64,000 nt of DNA from the NCBI GenBank assembly GCA_016192525.1, contig JACPTZ010000091.1, positions 62,001 through 126,000 of the forward strand, written 5' to 3'. Position numbers and translations under genes: made by a program. The notes below the pieces were generated by a model that was not told the DNA's origin, made no database searches, and saw nothing but the letters and a program-made list of their open reading frames with translations. Numbering within the stretch: the stretch's first letter is position 1; each line of letters opens with the position of its first letter. This document shows positions 15,404 through 23,362 of this stretch, one piece after another. This DNA comes from Planctomycetota bacterium (GTDB taxonomy: Bacteria; Planctomycetota; MHYJ01; JACPTZ01).

Positions 15404-15937
15404 ATGCGGGAACGAAGGTTGACGCTGATCGAAGTGATGGTTGTTGTACTGGTGATCCTTGTGCTTGCAGCGCTCCTCCTGCCATTCATTCCGAAAGCGC
15501 ACCCGCATGACGACGGGCGCTACGGGTGCATGACTCACTTCAAGCAACTCGGTGTCTCTCTGGCGCTGTATGTGGACCGATTCGGACGCGGCAAATCCTA
15601 TCCCCCGGCAAGCGGCGCCGCCTTCTGGAACACGCTGAGAACAGTCCCGACCCGCGCCACCAGCATGTTGCCCGACAATGACGACCTGTTCGTCTGCAGG
15701 ACCAAGGGCGGCTCTCCCTCCGCCACCCGCATCGACTACACGGGCCCTCGTTCCTCGTGGTTCCCTCCCGCGAATCCGCAGACGGCAACCGGCCGCATCA
15801 TCGCCGCGGACCTGCCGACCAATCACGACCCTGCCGGAAAGGGCGACATCAACGTCCTCTTCTTCGACGGGCACGTCGAGACGGCCCAGTACGGCTCCGC
15901 CCTCTGGGACCAGGCGGCGCGGGACACGGAGCCGTAG
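15404..15937 (+). CDS. Type II/IV pseudopilin-like protein (DUF1559-like C-terminus)
   Basis: A 177-residue protein, ATG at 15404 with GGGGGGAA upstream. The N-terminus MRERRLTLIEVMVVVLVIL is a prepilin methylation helix with Glu5, but the residue before the expected cleavage point is Arg instead of Gly. That may block or alter PilD-type processing. The C-terminus has VLFFDGHVETAQYGSALW, the FFDGHVE motif common in planctomycetal pseudopilin-like proteins. A divergent paralogue lies at 23363-23908. Likely envelope-anchored; function unknown. Confidence 0.75.
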   Translation: MRERRLTLIEVMVVVLVILVLAALLLPFIPKAHPHDDGRYGCMTHFKQLGVSLALYVDRFGRGKSYPPASGAAFWNTLRTVPTRATSMLPDNDDLFVCRTKGGSPSATRIDYTGPRSSWFPPANPQTATGRIIAADLPTNHDPAGKGDINVLFFDGHVETAQYGSALWDQAARDTEP

Positions 15938-15960
15938 CAAGCGGGAACCCGGTCTGCGAG

Positions 15961-16175
15961 CTGAGAGCCTGAGAAGAAATGCCCCAGGACGACAAATGCC
16001 GGGCTCTCGTCATCCTGAGCGTCCGCCGCAGGCGGACGCGAAGGATCACCAGCGCATGCGCCAAACCCGCTCCGGTACTGGTGATCCTTCGCTTCGCCGG
16101 CCAGACAGCGGCCGGCTTCGCTCAGGATGACATTCGACGCCTCGCACGTCGGCGCATTTCTTCTCAGGCTCTGAG
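15961..16175. repeat. Nested palindromic MITE-like element
   Basis: The inner element at 16009-16131 has perfect 12-bp ends GTCATCCTGAGC and GCTCAGGATGAC plus GAAGGATCACC/GGTGATCCTTC inside. It lies inside an outer inverted repeat (15961-15985 and 16151-16175, CTGAGAGCCTGAGAAGAAAT and its near-complement). No coding potential. Confidence 0.75.
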
Positions 16176-16328
16176 CCGAAGTACGGCCCCGGGCGGGTCC
16201 CGGCCTCGAAGTTGCAGGAGAAGTCCGCCAACCTGACGATGCGGTGCTCGCGATCGACACCCCATGCCCGCCTGCGACCGGCCGGTCCCCGCCCCTACGT
16301 TTCCCCCCTGCTTCCCTGCCCCGGCTCC

Positions 16329-16356
16329 TTGCTTTCCCCGGCCCATGGGGTATACT
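16329..16356 (+). promoter_or_regulatory. Predicted promoter for flagellin gene
   Basis: TTGCTT at 16329-16334 and TATACT at 16351-16356 with 16-base spacing, about 79 bases before the flagellin ATG. It looks sigma70-like instead of sigma28-like. Confidence 0.5.
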
Positions 16357-16434
16357 TGCTCATGGTAGTGAAGGAGCCCCCCGGGCCGCATGGAGGCGGC
16401 CGGGGCATCGCACGGAACGCGAGAGGGGACTCCC

Positions 16435-17832
16435 ATGGGACTCCGCATCAACTCGAACGCCGGCGCTCTCGGCGCGCTTCGCGCCATCCAGCAGAACACG
16501 CTCGGGCTCGCCCGCCCCCTCGAACGGCTCGCGACAGGACTCCAGATCAACCGCGCCGCCGACAACCCCGCCGGCCTCGTCCTCTCGCAACTCCTCCTCG
16601 CCCAACTGTCCGGCACGCAGCAGGCGATCGAAAACACGCAGCTCGACGCCAACGTGCTGAATGTCGCCGAGGCGGGCGCCGCGGAGATCAGCGACCGGCT
16701 CGTCTCGCTCCGCGCGGATGTGATCGCCGGTCTCAACACGGCGGTCGCCGGACCCGAGGTCCAGGCCGCCCTCCAGCAGTCGATCGACTCCAACGTCCAG
16801 GCGATCCAGCGCATCGCCGACACCACCCGGTTCACCTCCACCGGCCTCCTCAACGGGCAGGCGGGATTCACGGTCACCGGCGCCGGGGCGCCGATCGCCG
16901 ACGTGCGCGTCTCGGGCGCCAATCTCGCCGGCGGCCCGCTCGACGTGGACGCGGTCGTCACGGCCGCCGCCACGCAGGCCACGGCCGGGGGAACACTCAA
17001 CGCCGGCGGCCAGGTGGGCGCCGCGACGATCCGAATCCAGGGCGAACTCGGGGCGGCCGATCTCACCCTCGCCGGCGGCGAGACCCAGGCCCAGGTGATT
17101 TCCGCGATCAACGCGCTCTCGGCCCAGACCGGCGTCCAGGCCACAGCGGGCGGGGTCGTCGAGAGCACCGACGTCGGCTCCGCCTCCCGCGTGTCGATCA
17201 CCAACATCACGGGCAGCCTCACCGGCATCACGGAAGGCACCACCTTCGGCACCGACATCCAGGGGACTCTCGCCGGCCAGCAGGCGGGCGGGGACCGGAA
17301 CACGCTCACCACCACCGGCCCGACGTTCACCGGCGCAGTGGAGTTCAGCGCCGGGACAGGACCGGGCACCACGACCTTCACGGTGGCAGGCGGCGGGCTC
17401 GGGTTTCAGGTCGGGCCGAGCGCGAACTCTGACTTCCTGCGGGTGGGGATCGAGGGGCTCCAGCCCTCGAACATCGGCGGCACGGGGGGCAGCACGCTCT
17501 CCTCGATCGTCTCCGGGGGCGCCAACGCCTTGACGTCAAACCCGCAGCAGGCGCTTTCGATCATCGACCGCGCCATCACGGACGTGGCCGGGATCCGGGC
17601 CCAGATCGGATCGACGATCTCGAACGTCCTCGAACCGCAGGCGAACTCGCTGGCCGTCGCGGCGGAGAACCTCCTGGCGGCCACTTCGACCATCCGCGAC
17701 GCGAACTTCGCGGAGCAGGTCTCGGAGCAGAGCCGACGGCAGATCCTGCTGCAGGGGTCGATCTTCGCCCTTCGGCAGAACAACCTCTCGCAGGGGAGTG
17801 TGCTCCGGCTGCTCGGGCCGCAGGCCGGCTAG
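16435..17832 (+). CDS. Flagellin
   Basis: A 465-residue protein. The N-terminal D0/D1 region MGLRINSNAGALGALRAIQQ ... LERLATGLQINRAADNPAGL is the conserved flagellin helix. The C-terminal region has ATSTIRDANFAEQVSEQSRR and ILLQGSIFALRQNNLSQGSV, close to the usual terminal helix ending in LL. The middle is a Gly/Thr/Ala-rich variable domain with hook-IN-like segments (GAATIRIQGELGAADLTLAGG). ATG 16435 has GAGAGGGGA upstream. It would be exported by the flagellar type III system and polymerise into the filament. No other flagellar genes are nearby, so it is an orphan flagellin locus. A 74-codon gene follows. Confidence 0.93.
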   Translation: MGLRINSNAGALGALRAIQQNTLGLARPLERLATGLQINRAADNPAGLVLSQLLLAQLSGTQQAIENTQLDANVLNVAEAGAAEISDRLVSLRADVIAGLNTAVAGPEVQAALQQSIDSNVQAIQRIADTTRFTSTGLLNGQAGFTVTGAGAPIADVRVSGANLAGGPLDVDAVVTAAATQATAGGTLNAGGQVGAATIRIQGELGAADLTLAGGETQAQVISAINALSAQTGVQATAGGVVESTDVGSASRVSITNITGSLTGITEGTTFGTDIQGTLAGQQAGGDRNTLTTTGPTFTGAVEFSAGTGPGTTTFTVAGGGLGFQVGPSANSDFLRVGIEGLQPSNIGGTGGSTLSSIVSGGANALTSNPQQALSIIDRAITDVAGIRAQIGSTISNVLEPQANSLAVAAENLLAATSTIRDANFAEQVSEQSRRQILLQGSIFALRQNNLSQGSVLRLLGPQAG

Positions 17833-17869
17833 CGACGCGAAGTGATCGTCGAGAATCGGGGAGAACGCC

Positions 17870-18094
17870 ATGTCGATGCCCAGACGCAAGGCGAAGAAGC
17901 CGTTGAGCCCGGCCGCGATGAAGAAGACGCGAGGAGGCGCGGTGGCCCCTCTGGCGGCCATCCTCATGGGCGCGAAGGCGGCCGACTCCGCCGGGTACGC
18001 CATCGATATGGGGATGGTGTCGACGGCCCGCACCGGGTTGCAGAACGAAGCGAATCCGGCGGACCTGGCGGGGCGACCCGGCGGGCGGAAGTAA
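17870..18094 (+). CDS. Small basic hypothetical protein
   Basis: 74 residues, Lys/Arg-rich N-terminus (MSMPRRKAKKPLSPAAMKKT) then an Ala/Gly-rich stretch (VAPLAAILMGAKAADSAGYA). No family recognised. It starts 37 bases after flagellin on the same strand and could be co-transcribed. The overlapping frames are equally open in this GC-rich DNA, so it is only a candidate. Confidence 0.4.
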   Translation: MSMPRRKAKKPLSPAAMKKTRGGAVAPLAAILMGAKAADSAGYAIDMGMVSTARTGLQNEANPADLAGRPGGRK

Positions 18095-18266
18095 TTCCCC
18101 GGGTCGGACTTTGTTGACCCCGCCGGGTCCCGGTGGTAGCATGGCCGCCGGAAGGGAATGTCCGTTCGCCCCGGGATCGCGGCAACGGCCGCGCCGGCGG
18201 GAACGGCGGAGAGGGCCCGGGTCGCCGGGGGAACCTCGGGCGGCCCGCCCGCAGCCAGGAGCCCCG

Positions 18267-18623
18267 ATGGAGTACCAGGACAAGACGCTGAACTGCATCG
18301 AGTGCGGCGGCACGTTCACGTTCACCGCCACGCAGCAGCAGTACCACCAGGAAAAGGGGTACACGAGCGAGCCGAAGCGATGTCCCCCCTGCCGCGCCGC
18401 GCGCAAGTCCGCGATGCCGGCGACGACGCGCGTGGCGGGACCCGGCCCCGCCGGGAGCGGAGGCGGGCCGCGGGGGGACCGGTCGTCGTTCGAGGCCGTC
18501 TGCGCCGAGTGCGGCCAGAAGGCCTCGGTGCCGTTCCGGCCGAACCCGGACCGGCCGGTCTACTGCGACCAGTGCTTCCGCAAGCACCGCCAGGGCCGTC
18601 CGGGCGGGTCCCGGCACGGGTAG
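18267..18623 (+). CDS. Zinc-ribbon protein with two CxxC pairs per half
   Basis: 118 residues with two zinc ribbons: an N-terminal one (CIECGGTF ... KRCPPCRAAR) and a C-terminal one (CAECGQKASVPFRPN ... VYCDQCF). They are joined by a Gly/Pro-rich linker. This is the zinc-binding CxxC/SSSS-like 'probable zinc-ribbon' family often encoded near translation genes. Ribosomal protein S21 follows 50 bases downstream. Probably binds nucleic acid or protein; not experimentally defined. Confidence 0.8.
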   Translation: MEYQDKTLNCIECGGTFTFTATQQQYHQEKGYTSEPKRCPPCRAARKSAMPATTRVAGPGPAGSGGGPRGDRSSFEAVCAECGQKASVPFRPNPDRPVYCDQCFRKHRQGRPGGSRHG

Positions 18624-18673
18624 AAAATTGACGAGACACCAGGGATCCACGAAAGGCGGGTGACTTCAGGATC

Positions 18674-18961
18674 ATGCCGAAAGTGCGCGTACGGGTCGAA
18701 GGTTCCATCGACAAGGCCCTTCGACAGTTCAAGAAGAAGTGCATCGACGCGGGCGTCTTCAAGGAGATCAAGCGTTCCTCGTACTACGAGAAGCCGAGCG
18801 AGGAGCGGCGCCGTGATGCGTTGAAGCGCGAAAAGAGCATCCGCAGCGCGATGCTCGGAAAAAAGAAGAAGAAGCGCCTCAAGCCCGAGGACAAGCCAGG
18901 CGGCGGCCCGGGCGGCGGTCCCCATTCGGGGCCCAGGCCGCCGGGACCTCCCCGGATGTAG
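18674..18961 (+). CDS. rpsU: Small ribosomal subunit protein bS21
   Basis: 95 residues matching S21: VRVRVEGSIDKALRQFKKKCIDAGVFKEIKRSSYYEKPSEERRR contains the conserved ALRRFKR-type helix and the YEKPSxxR motif. A basic tail and a Gly/Pro-rich C-terminal extension (GGGPGGGPHSGPRPPGPP) follow, longer than the usual about 60-70 residues. It binds near the 3' end of 16S rRNA and supports initiation. A terminator-like hairpin follows. Confidence 0.9.
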   Translation: MPKVRVRVEGSIDKALRQFKKKCIDAGVFKEIKRSSYYEKPSEERRRDALKREKSIRSAMLGKKKKKRLKPEDKPGGGPGGGPHSGPRPPGPPRM

Positions 18962-18987
18962 ATCGAACCGTCGTCCAGAAACGAACC

Positions 18988-19027
18988 GACCCCGCCGGGG
19001 CATGCTCCGGCAGGGTCGCTTGTCTTT
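18988..19027 (+). terminator. Probable rho-independent terminator after rpsU
   Basis: GACCCCGCCGG and CCGGCAGGGTC (18988-19017) form an 11-bp stem with one mismatch around an 8-nt loop, followed by a weak T-rich tail (GCTTGTCTTT). Confidence 0.55.
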
Positions 19028-19155
19028 GGAGGCCCGCCCCCCGCCCTCCGAGAAATCGGTTTGCGCCCTTGAGGCGGCGAGGTATGATGGTCTCGTCGCC
19101 GGGGCATCAACCATCGACACGTCGGACACCCGCTCATCTCAGGGGGATCGCTTTC

Positions 19156-19389
19156 ATGGTGGTGGAACAAGCCGTGCTGGAGAAGTTGCGGAGCCTTCCC
19201 CCGGAGAAGCAGCGGGAGGTCCTGGATTTCGTGGAATTCCTTTCGCGCCAGGACCGGGGCAGGGTGGCGGGCGATCGGAGCAGCCTAAAGGGGCTATGGT
19301 CCGATCTGGGAGTCGACGTCAGCGATGAAGACATCGCGGACGCCCGACGCGAGATGTGGGGCCGCTTTCCCGGCGAAAAGGCGGAATGA
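19156..19389 (+). CDS. DUF2281 / VapB-like antitoxin
   Basis: 77 residues: AVLEKLRSLPPEKQREVLDFVEFLSRQ is the DUF2281 helix pair, followed by LKGLWSDLGVDVSDEDIADARREMW, typical of antitoxins preceding PIN-domain toxins. The stop overlaps the next ATG (ATGA). It would neutralise the adjacent VapC-like PIN protein, which is truncated here. Confidence 0.8.
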   Translation: MVVEQAVLEKLRSLPPEKQREVLDFVEFLSRQDRGRVAGDRSSLKGLWSDLGVDVSDEDIADARREMWGRFPGEKAE

Positions 19390-19571
19390 GCGCCCTGCTC
19401 CTCGACACCCATGCCGTCATCTGGTTTCTGGAGGGAGGCCGCCGTCTCTCCCGTTCGGCCCTCGACGAGATCGAAGGCGCTGTGATGGAAGGATCGGCCC
19501 TCCACGTACCCGCCATCTCGATCGTGGAGATGGGCTATCTCGCCGAGAAAGTCGCCCGGACCGGGTGTTGA
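19386..19571 (+). pseudogene. PIN-domain (VapC-like) toxin, truncated by IS/rearrangement
   Basis: Only the first 61 codons remain: LLLDTHAVIWFLEGG with the first catalytic Asp, and IVEMGYLAEKVARTG with the second acidic residue. VapC proteins are about 125-135 residues and need two further acidic residues that are missing. The break coincides with a 12-bp inverted repeat and AT-rich spacer joining to a 5'-truncated istA. The toxin is presumably inactive while its antitoxin is intact. Confidence 0.8.
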
Positions 19572-19616
19572 GTTTTTACTTTTCACTCGATAGTTAAAAC
19601 CTATACACCCGGTCCG
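19557..19616. repeat. 12-bp inverted repeat at the PIN/IS junction
   Basis: CGGACCGGGTGT (19557-19568) and ACACCCGGTCCG (19605-19616) are perfect inverted repeats separated by 36 bases. The spacer is AT-rich, unlike its surroundings. One arm belongs to the PIN gene and the other to istA, so it marks the recombination joint. Confidence 0.75.
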
Positions 19617-19637
19617 CGCCACCCCGTTCTCGATCCG

Positions 19638-20957
19638 GTGATCTCCTGGATCGACGGTGTGCTGGAGGCCGATCGGGCCTTTCCCCGGAAGCAGCGCCAC
19701 ACCGCCCATCGGATCTGGAGACGCCTCCGCGACGAGCAGGGCTTCGTCGGCGGCGCCTCCACCGTTCGGGAGTACGTCCACGAGTGGAAGAAGTTCCACG
19801 GTCCCTCGCCCGCCGTCTTCGTCCCGATCGATCACCCGCCCGGACGTGACGCCGAGGTGGATTGGGGCGAGGCCCAAGCCGTCGTTGCCGGCGTTCCCAT
19901 GGCGGCCCAACTCTTCGTCGGTCGTCTCTCCTCGAGCGGCAAGGCCTTCGTCATGGCCTTCCCGCATCAACGCCAGGAGGCCTTCTTCACCGGGCACGCC
20001 GGCGCCTTCGCGTTCTGGGGCGGCGTCCCGCATCGCCTGCGATACGACAACCTGAAAGCGGCCGTCCTCAGGGTCCTCACCGGTCGGAAGCGACAGGAAC
20101 AACAGGCGTTCATCGCCTTCCGCTCGCACCACCTCTACGAGGCGTCCTTCTGCACGGCCGGAGTTCGTGGCGCTCACGAGAAGGGGGGCGTCGAGGGCGC
20201 CGTCGGCTACGCCCGCCGCAACTTCTTCGTCCCGATCCCGGTGGTCGATTCCTTCGAACATCTGAACGCCCTGCTTCTGGGACGTCTCATCGCCGATGGG
20301 GGGCGCATCCCCGCCGGCAAGTCCGAGTCGATCGACGCCGCCTTCGATCGCGAGAGGCCGCTCCTTCTCCCGCTCCCGCATCACCCGTACGACTGCTGCC
20401 GTCGGATCGAGGCCCGCGTCAGCTCCTCGTCCCTCGTCACCTTCGAGGGCAACCGCTACAGCGTGCCGGTCCGTTTCGCCTTCCGCATCGTCTCGGTGAA
20501 GGCTTACGTCCACGAAGTTCACATCGTCGCCGGCGACGCGGTCGTCGCCCGTCACCCGAGGCGCTACGGGCACGGCGAGGAGTCTCTGGACCCGCTCCAC
20601 TACCTCCCGATCCTGGCCCGAAGCCCCGGCGCCTTCGAGTTCGGCAAGCCCTTCCAGGGGTGGACGCTTCCGCCCGCGTTCGATCGTCTCCGGGTCCTCG
20701 CCGGTCCCCGGGCGCTCATCCGCGTCCTCCAGGAGGTCCCTTCCCACGGCCTCGACGCCGGTGGAGCAGGTTCTCTCCCAACCGGTCCCCACTCCGGACG
20801 CCGTCCTCCGCCGTCTCGATCCGCTCCGTCCTCCAACGCGACTCGACCTCTTCGATCGTCCCGCTCTCGCCGCGCTCTCCATTCCGGTCGTTCCCTGCTC
20901 CCGTTACAACCAACTTCTTTCCTGAGGAGATTCCCATGGAGACGAACGTCCTGTTGA
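19638..20957 (+). pseudogene. istA: IS21 transposase IstA, N-terminally truncated
   Basis: Up to 439 codons from GTG 19638, with open frame back to about 19572. DDE-type catalytic residues are visible: DWGEAQA near residue 75, RYDNLKAAV, and HEKGGVEGAVGYARRNFF. Upstream ISWIDGVLEADRAFPRKQRH matches the region just after the IstA DNA-binding domain, so about 80 N-terminal residues with the HTH are missing. The C-terminal part is low-complexity and overlaps istB by 22 bases. Confidence 0.8.
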
Positions 20958-21694
20958 AGGCCTATCTCAAACGGCTCCGGCTTCCCACGATGGCCCGCGA
21001 CTTCGAGAAGCTCGCCCAGGAGGCCGCCGAGACCGATCTGCCCTACGAGCGGTATCTCCTCTCTCTCGCCGAGCAGGAGGCCCTCGCCCGCGAGGCGAGC
21101 GCCCTCCGGATCCGCCTCAAGCGCGCCCAGTTCCCGGTGCTGAAGACCTTCGAGACCTTCGACTTCTCCGCCGCCCCCGGAGTCCCGAAGCAGAAGGTGC
21201 TCCAACTGGCCCAAGGCGAGTATCTCGCGAAGGCCGAGAACCTGATCCTGCTCGGCAATCCGGGGACGGGGAAGACGCACCTGGCGATCGCCCTCGGCGT
21301 CGCGGCCTGCAGGTCCGAGAAGAAGGTCCGCTTCGCCACCGCGGCGGGCCTCGTCAACGAGTTGCTCGAGGCCCAGGCCCAGCACGAACTCTCGCGGCTC
21401 GAACGGCAACTCGACAAGTTCGACCTCGTCGTCCTCGACGAACTCGGCTACGTCCCCTTCTCGAAGGCCGGCGCCGAACTCCTCTTCGCCTTCTGCGCCG
21501 CGCGATACGAGCGCAAGAGCCTCCTCGTCACCACCAACCTCGAGTTCTCCGACTGGCCCCAGGTCTTCGGCGAAGAGCGCATGACCGGGGCGCTCCTCGA
21601 CCGCCTCACGCACCGCTGCCACATCCTCAAGGTCGTCGGCGACAGCTACCGCTTCCGGGAGAGCCAGGAGAAGAGCGCGGAGGCGGGGGGATGA
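20936..21694 (+). CDS. istB: IS21 helper ATPase IstB
   Basis: A 252-residue AAA+ protein (DnaC-like): Walker A LLGNPGTGKTHLAIALG near residue 104, Walker B LVVLDELGYVPFSKAG, sensor region LVTTNLEFSDWPQVFGEERMTGALLDRLTHR. ATG 20936 has TGAGGAGA upstream. It assembles on target DNA and stimulates IstA. It is complete; overlap with istA is normal for IS21. Confidence 0.93.
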   Translation: METNVLLKAYLKRLRLPTMARDFEKLAQEAAETDLPYERYLLSLAEQEALAREASALRIRLKRAQFPVLKTFETFDFSAAPGVPKQKVLQLAQGEYLAKAENLILLGNPGTGKTHLAIALGVAACRSEKKVRFATAAGLVNELLEAQAQHELSRLERQLDKFDLVVLDELGYVPFSKAGAELLFAFCAARYERKSLLVTTNLEFSDWPQVFGEERMTGALLDRLTHRCHILKVVGDSYRFRESQEKSAEAGG

Positions 21695-21870
21695 GATCGA
21701 ACGTCACCCTTGACTTCGGCACGGCAGCGGCTATGATCCGGGCGCCGCCCGAGTGACAAAAATTGTCGGCCGGCCACCCCCCCTCGGGGGGGTGGGTTCC
21801 TCTCAAACAGCAACAGAGGTGGGTCCCTTTTAGTCCAGCACGGGTGGGTCCCTTTTACTCTGGCGTTTGC

Positions 21871-22238
21871 AGAAGTCGTTGTACTGGAACTTCTCCTCGA
21901 TGACTTGGGTGTGGGGCTGTCCCGAGACGATGTCCGGGTACTTGATCTTCACGAGGTTGCCGTTGGCCTGGGTGGTGATCCCGTCGTCGTTCAGGTCGCC
22001 GAGCGTGGCCTCCTCGTAATCGTAGAAGTAGGTGGTGACGAAGCCGCGGGGTTCCGTGTGGGTCTTCGTCTGGTTGAACGACGCCTCGTAGGTGTAGGCG
22101 TTGACGATGTCCGCCTCGCCGACGAGGTGGGAGTCCTGGCGGACCTCGAGCAGATTGCCGCGGGCGAGCGGGTCAGGGTTGGCGATGTCGAACGTGTAGA
22201 GGACCTGATTCGTGCGGGGGTAGGTCACGCCGGTCCGC
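21871..22238 (-). pseudogene. RHS/YD-repeat gene fragment 1
   Basis: About 120 codons (MTYPRTNQVLYTFDIAN ... KFQYNDF) nearly identical to residues encoded at about 27787-28151 in the giant RHS gene. It is cut on one side by the IS21 right end and joined on the other to a transposase N-terminal fragment at GGTCCGCG. Confidence 0.8.
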
Positions 22239-22325
22239 GTCCAGGAAGGTGGGCAGGCGAGCCACTCCCCGCGCCATCACGTGGTAGAAGGCCCCCTCAA
22301 ACTCGATCCGCACCGCCCGACTCAT
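22239..22325 (-). pseudogene. Y1 (HUH) transposase N-terminal fragment, copy 1
   Basis: The first 29 or so codons of a REP-associated tyrosine transposase (MSRAVRIEFEGAFYHVMARG, VARLPTFLD), fused to the RHS fragment. No catalytic motifs remain. Confidence 0.75.
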
Positions 22326-22356
22326 TCAGGAAGTCTATCGCGCCGTCGGCGCGCCG

Positions 22357-22705
22357 TCAATAAACATTCAACATTCGACACGGTCCGGGACATGAGCAAC
22401 AGGTGGTAATGGTTGGGCATGAGACAGTAGGCGTGCACTTCAAGGACGCCCCGCTCCACCAGGCGCCCCAGCTTCCGGAGAAAGGTCCGCCGGTCCTCGT
22501 CGTCCAGGAAGGTGGGCAGGCGCGCCACCCCCCGCGCCATCACGTGGTAGAAAGCCCCCTCGTACTCGATCCGCACCGCCCGGCTCATTCCCGGAGTCTA
22601 TCGCGCCGGCGAATCACTGTCAATAAACATTCAACATTCGACACGGTCCGAGCCATCGCGCCGGCGAATCACTGTCAATAAACATTCAACATTCGACACG
22701 GTCCG
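22357..22705. repeat. Repeated 31-bp boundary sequence and 55-bp tandem repeat
   Basis: TCAATAAACATTCAACATTC followed by GACACGGTCCG occurs at 22357-22387, 22620-22650 and 22675-22705. A variant is at 23294-23323. The last two full copies are part of a 55-bp direct tandem duplication. Each marks the end of a transposase or RHS piece, which suggests it is the terminal sequence of the transposase-derived element. Confidence 0.75.
22361..22588 (-). pseudogene. REP-associated Y1 (HUH) transposase, 3'-truncated
   Basis: About 68 codons of a RAYT/IS200-like transposase with the HUH metal-binding motif (LMPNHYHLLL). The expected later helix with the nucleophilic Tyr is missing. After HLLLMS the sequence switches to CGGACCGTGTCGAATGTTGA, the repeat described next. 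Inactive. Confidence 0.8.
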
Positions 22706-22710
22706 AGCCA

Positions 22711-23175
22711 CCGACGGTTTTCTCGAGGTAGCCGTTGGAGCCGCCCGAGAGGAAGTACTTGAAGAGCGTATGGTGCCCCTCCCCGTCGATGGAGCGCGTC
22801 GCTTGTCCGAAGTCGTTGTACTGGAACTTCTCCTCGATGACTTGGGTGTGGGGCTGCCCCGAGACGATGTCCGGGTGCTTGATCTTCACGAGGTTCCCGT
22901 TCGCCTGGGTGGTGATGCCGTCCCCGTTCAAATCGCCGAGCGTGGCCTCCTCGTAGTCGTAGAAGTAGGTGGTGACGAAGCCGCGGGGTTCCGTGTGGGT
23001 CTTCGTCTGGTTGAACGATGCCTCGTACGTGTAGGCGTTGACGATGTCCGCCTCGCCGACGAGGTGGGAGTCTTGGCGAACCTCGAGCAGATTGCCGCGG
23101 GCGAGCGGGTCCGGGTTGGCGATGTCGAACGTGTAGAGGAGCTGATTCGTGCGGGGGTAGGTCACGCCGGTCCGC
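22711..23175 (-). pseudogene. RHS/YD-repeat gene fragment 2
   Basis: About 155 codons nearly identical to the giant RHS gene at 27687-28151, including SIDGEGHHTLFKYFLSGGSN and MTYPRTNQLLYTFD. The end facing 23175 joins the same transposase fragment as fragment 1, at the same position. The whole fragment-transposase unit was therefore duplicated. Confidence 0.8.
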
Positions 23176-23262
23176 GTCCAGGAAGGTGGGCAGGCGAGCC
23201 ACTCCCCGCGCCATCACGTGGTAGAAGGCCCCCTCAAACTCGATCCGCACCGCCCGGCTCAT
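23176..23262 (-). pseudogene. Y1 (HUH) transposase N-terminal fragment, copy 2
   Basis: Same 29 codons as the copy at 22239-22325, with the identical joint to RHS sequence. Confidence 0.75.
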
Positions 23263-23362
23263 CCACGCAGTCTATCACGCCGTCCGCAAGGGGTCAAGAA
23301 CATTCAGCATTCGACACGGTCCGGGCCACGGCGGGCCACGGTCCGGGCCATGCGGAACTTGG

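Larger units (their letters stand above)
19590..21871 (+). mobile_element. IS21-family element, 5'-truncated
   Basis: It contains istA lacking its N-terminal HTH, a complete istB, and a right end with two copies of GGTGGGTCCCTTTTA (about 21812 and 21843). The right end joins an RHS gene fragment at about 21871. The left end is not recognisable and abuts a broken PIN gene. It cannot move by itself unless another copy supplies IstA. Confidence 0.75.

Noticed and set aside
16329-16440. Sigma28 flagellar promoter before flagellin
   Set aside because: No TAAA...GCCGATAA-type match was found; only a sigma70-like pair is visible.
22675-23262. 195-codon ORF starting with the transposase N-terminus
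   Set aside because: After 29 codons it reads the RHS fragment in a wrong frame; it is a fusion artefact of two pseudogene pieces.
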